From NCBI RefSeq assembly GCF_001687335.1, contig NZ_MAGO01000004.1:1-64000 (forward strand): DNA of 64,000 bases, in the 5' to 3' direction. The DNA is from Dissulfuribacter thermophilus. GTDB lineage: Bacteria > Desulfobacterota > Dissulfuribacteria > Dissulfuribacterales > Dissulfuribacteraceae. Shown one piece after another: positions 63,964-64,000 of the stretch. Position numbers and translations under genes: made by a program. The notes beneath the pieces were generated by a model. The model was not told the origin of the DNA and searched no databases. It worked only from the letters and a program-made list of their open reading frames with translations. The stretch's first letter is position 1; each line of letters opens with the position of its first letter.

Positions 63964-64000
63964 AATCAGGCGTATTATCCCAACGGGTATTTTCCCGTAA

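Overview
The window (roughly 45% G+C, densely coded, no rRNA) looks like a chromosomal piece of an anaerobic, flagellated Gram-negative bacterium of the Desulfobacterota/'deltaproteobacterial' type. That is an inference from gene content: a complete tetrahydrofolate Wood-Ljungdahl set with Hdr/Mvh-type electron-transfer proteins, an L/P-ring flagellum, Pal, GspK, an OmpH-like protein and a SufBC-like pair. I assign no species.

Region 1 (about 0.6-23.7 kb, minus strand) is a one-carbon/acetyl-CoA locus. In transcription order it holds fhs, a repeat-bearing gap, folD, CO dehydrogenase (acsA), a very large hdrA, mvhD, an HdrC/polyferredoxin, a second mvhD-like gene, metV, a metF-acsD fusion, acsB, acsC, acsE and a formate dehydrogenase fused to a GltD-like flavoprotein. 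Three of these genes (fdhA, hdrA, mvhD) are interrupted by an in-frame TGA at the exact place where the family carries Cys or selenocysteine. Each TGA is followed by a hairpin with a G-U-C-containing loop at SECIS distance. selB lies about 30 kb away in the same window. I therefore annotate all three as intact selenoproteins rather than frameshifted pairs. The 1042-residue MetF-coiled coil-TPR-AcsD fusion is the most unusual protein: it joins the enzyme that makes methyl-THF to the small subunit of the corrinoid protein that receives the methyl group.

Region 2 (23.7-31.5 kb) is housekeeping: a YrdC/Sua5 protein, the ihf-sppA-rpsA string, aroD, a stand-alone IMP cyclohydrolase (PurH N-terminal half), tRNA-Pro(CGG), gspK, pal and an ompH/skp-like gene.

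Region 3 (31.5-48.7 kb) has transketolase followed by a flagellar run: fliK-like, flhB C-terminal-like, flgF, flgG, flgA, flgH, flgI, flgJ, flgN, flgK, flgL, csrA, fliW. A sigma-54-type promoter sits before flgF, and flgK is about twice normal size because of repeated inserted modules. Minus-strand tmk, smr and marR follow, then three plus-strand lipoprotein genes, two of FlgO type.

Region 4 (48.8-60.3 kb, minus strand) is a tight string: nadE, an HD/OB-fold YhaM-like nuclease, holB, ricT, metG, selB, a second metF-metV fusion and an aminotransferase. Region 5 (60.3-64 kb) has hpt, an FmdB-like zinc ribbon, a SufC-like ATPase and a SufB/D-like scaffold.

Several intergenic gaps carry related heptamer-rich repeats with AGGTAGAAGG/CCTTCTACCT ends (21.3-21.6, 60.4-60.6, 63.9 kb, and a fragment at 48.75 kb). 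They look like a small non-autonomous dispersed element. Other inverted-repeat elements lie at 0.5 and 4.8 kb.
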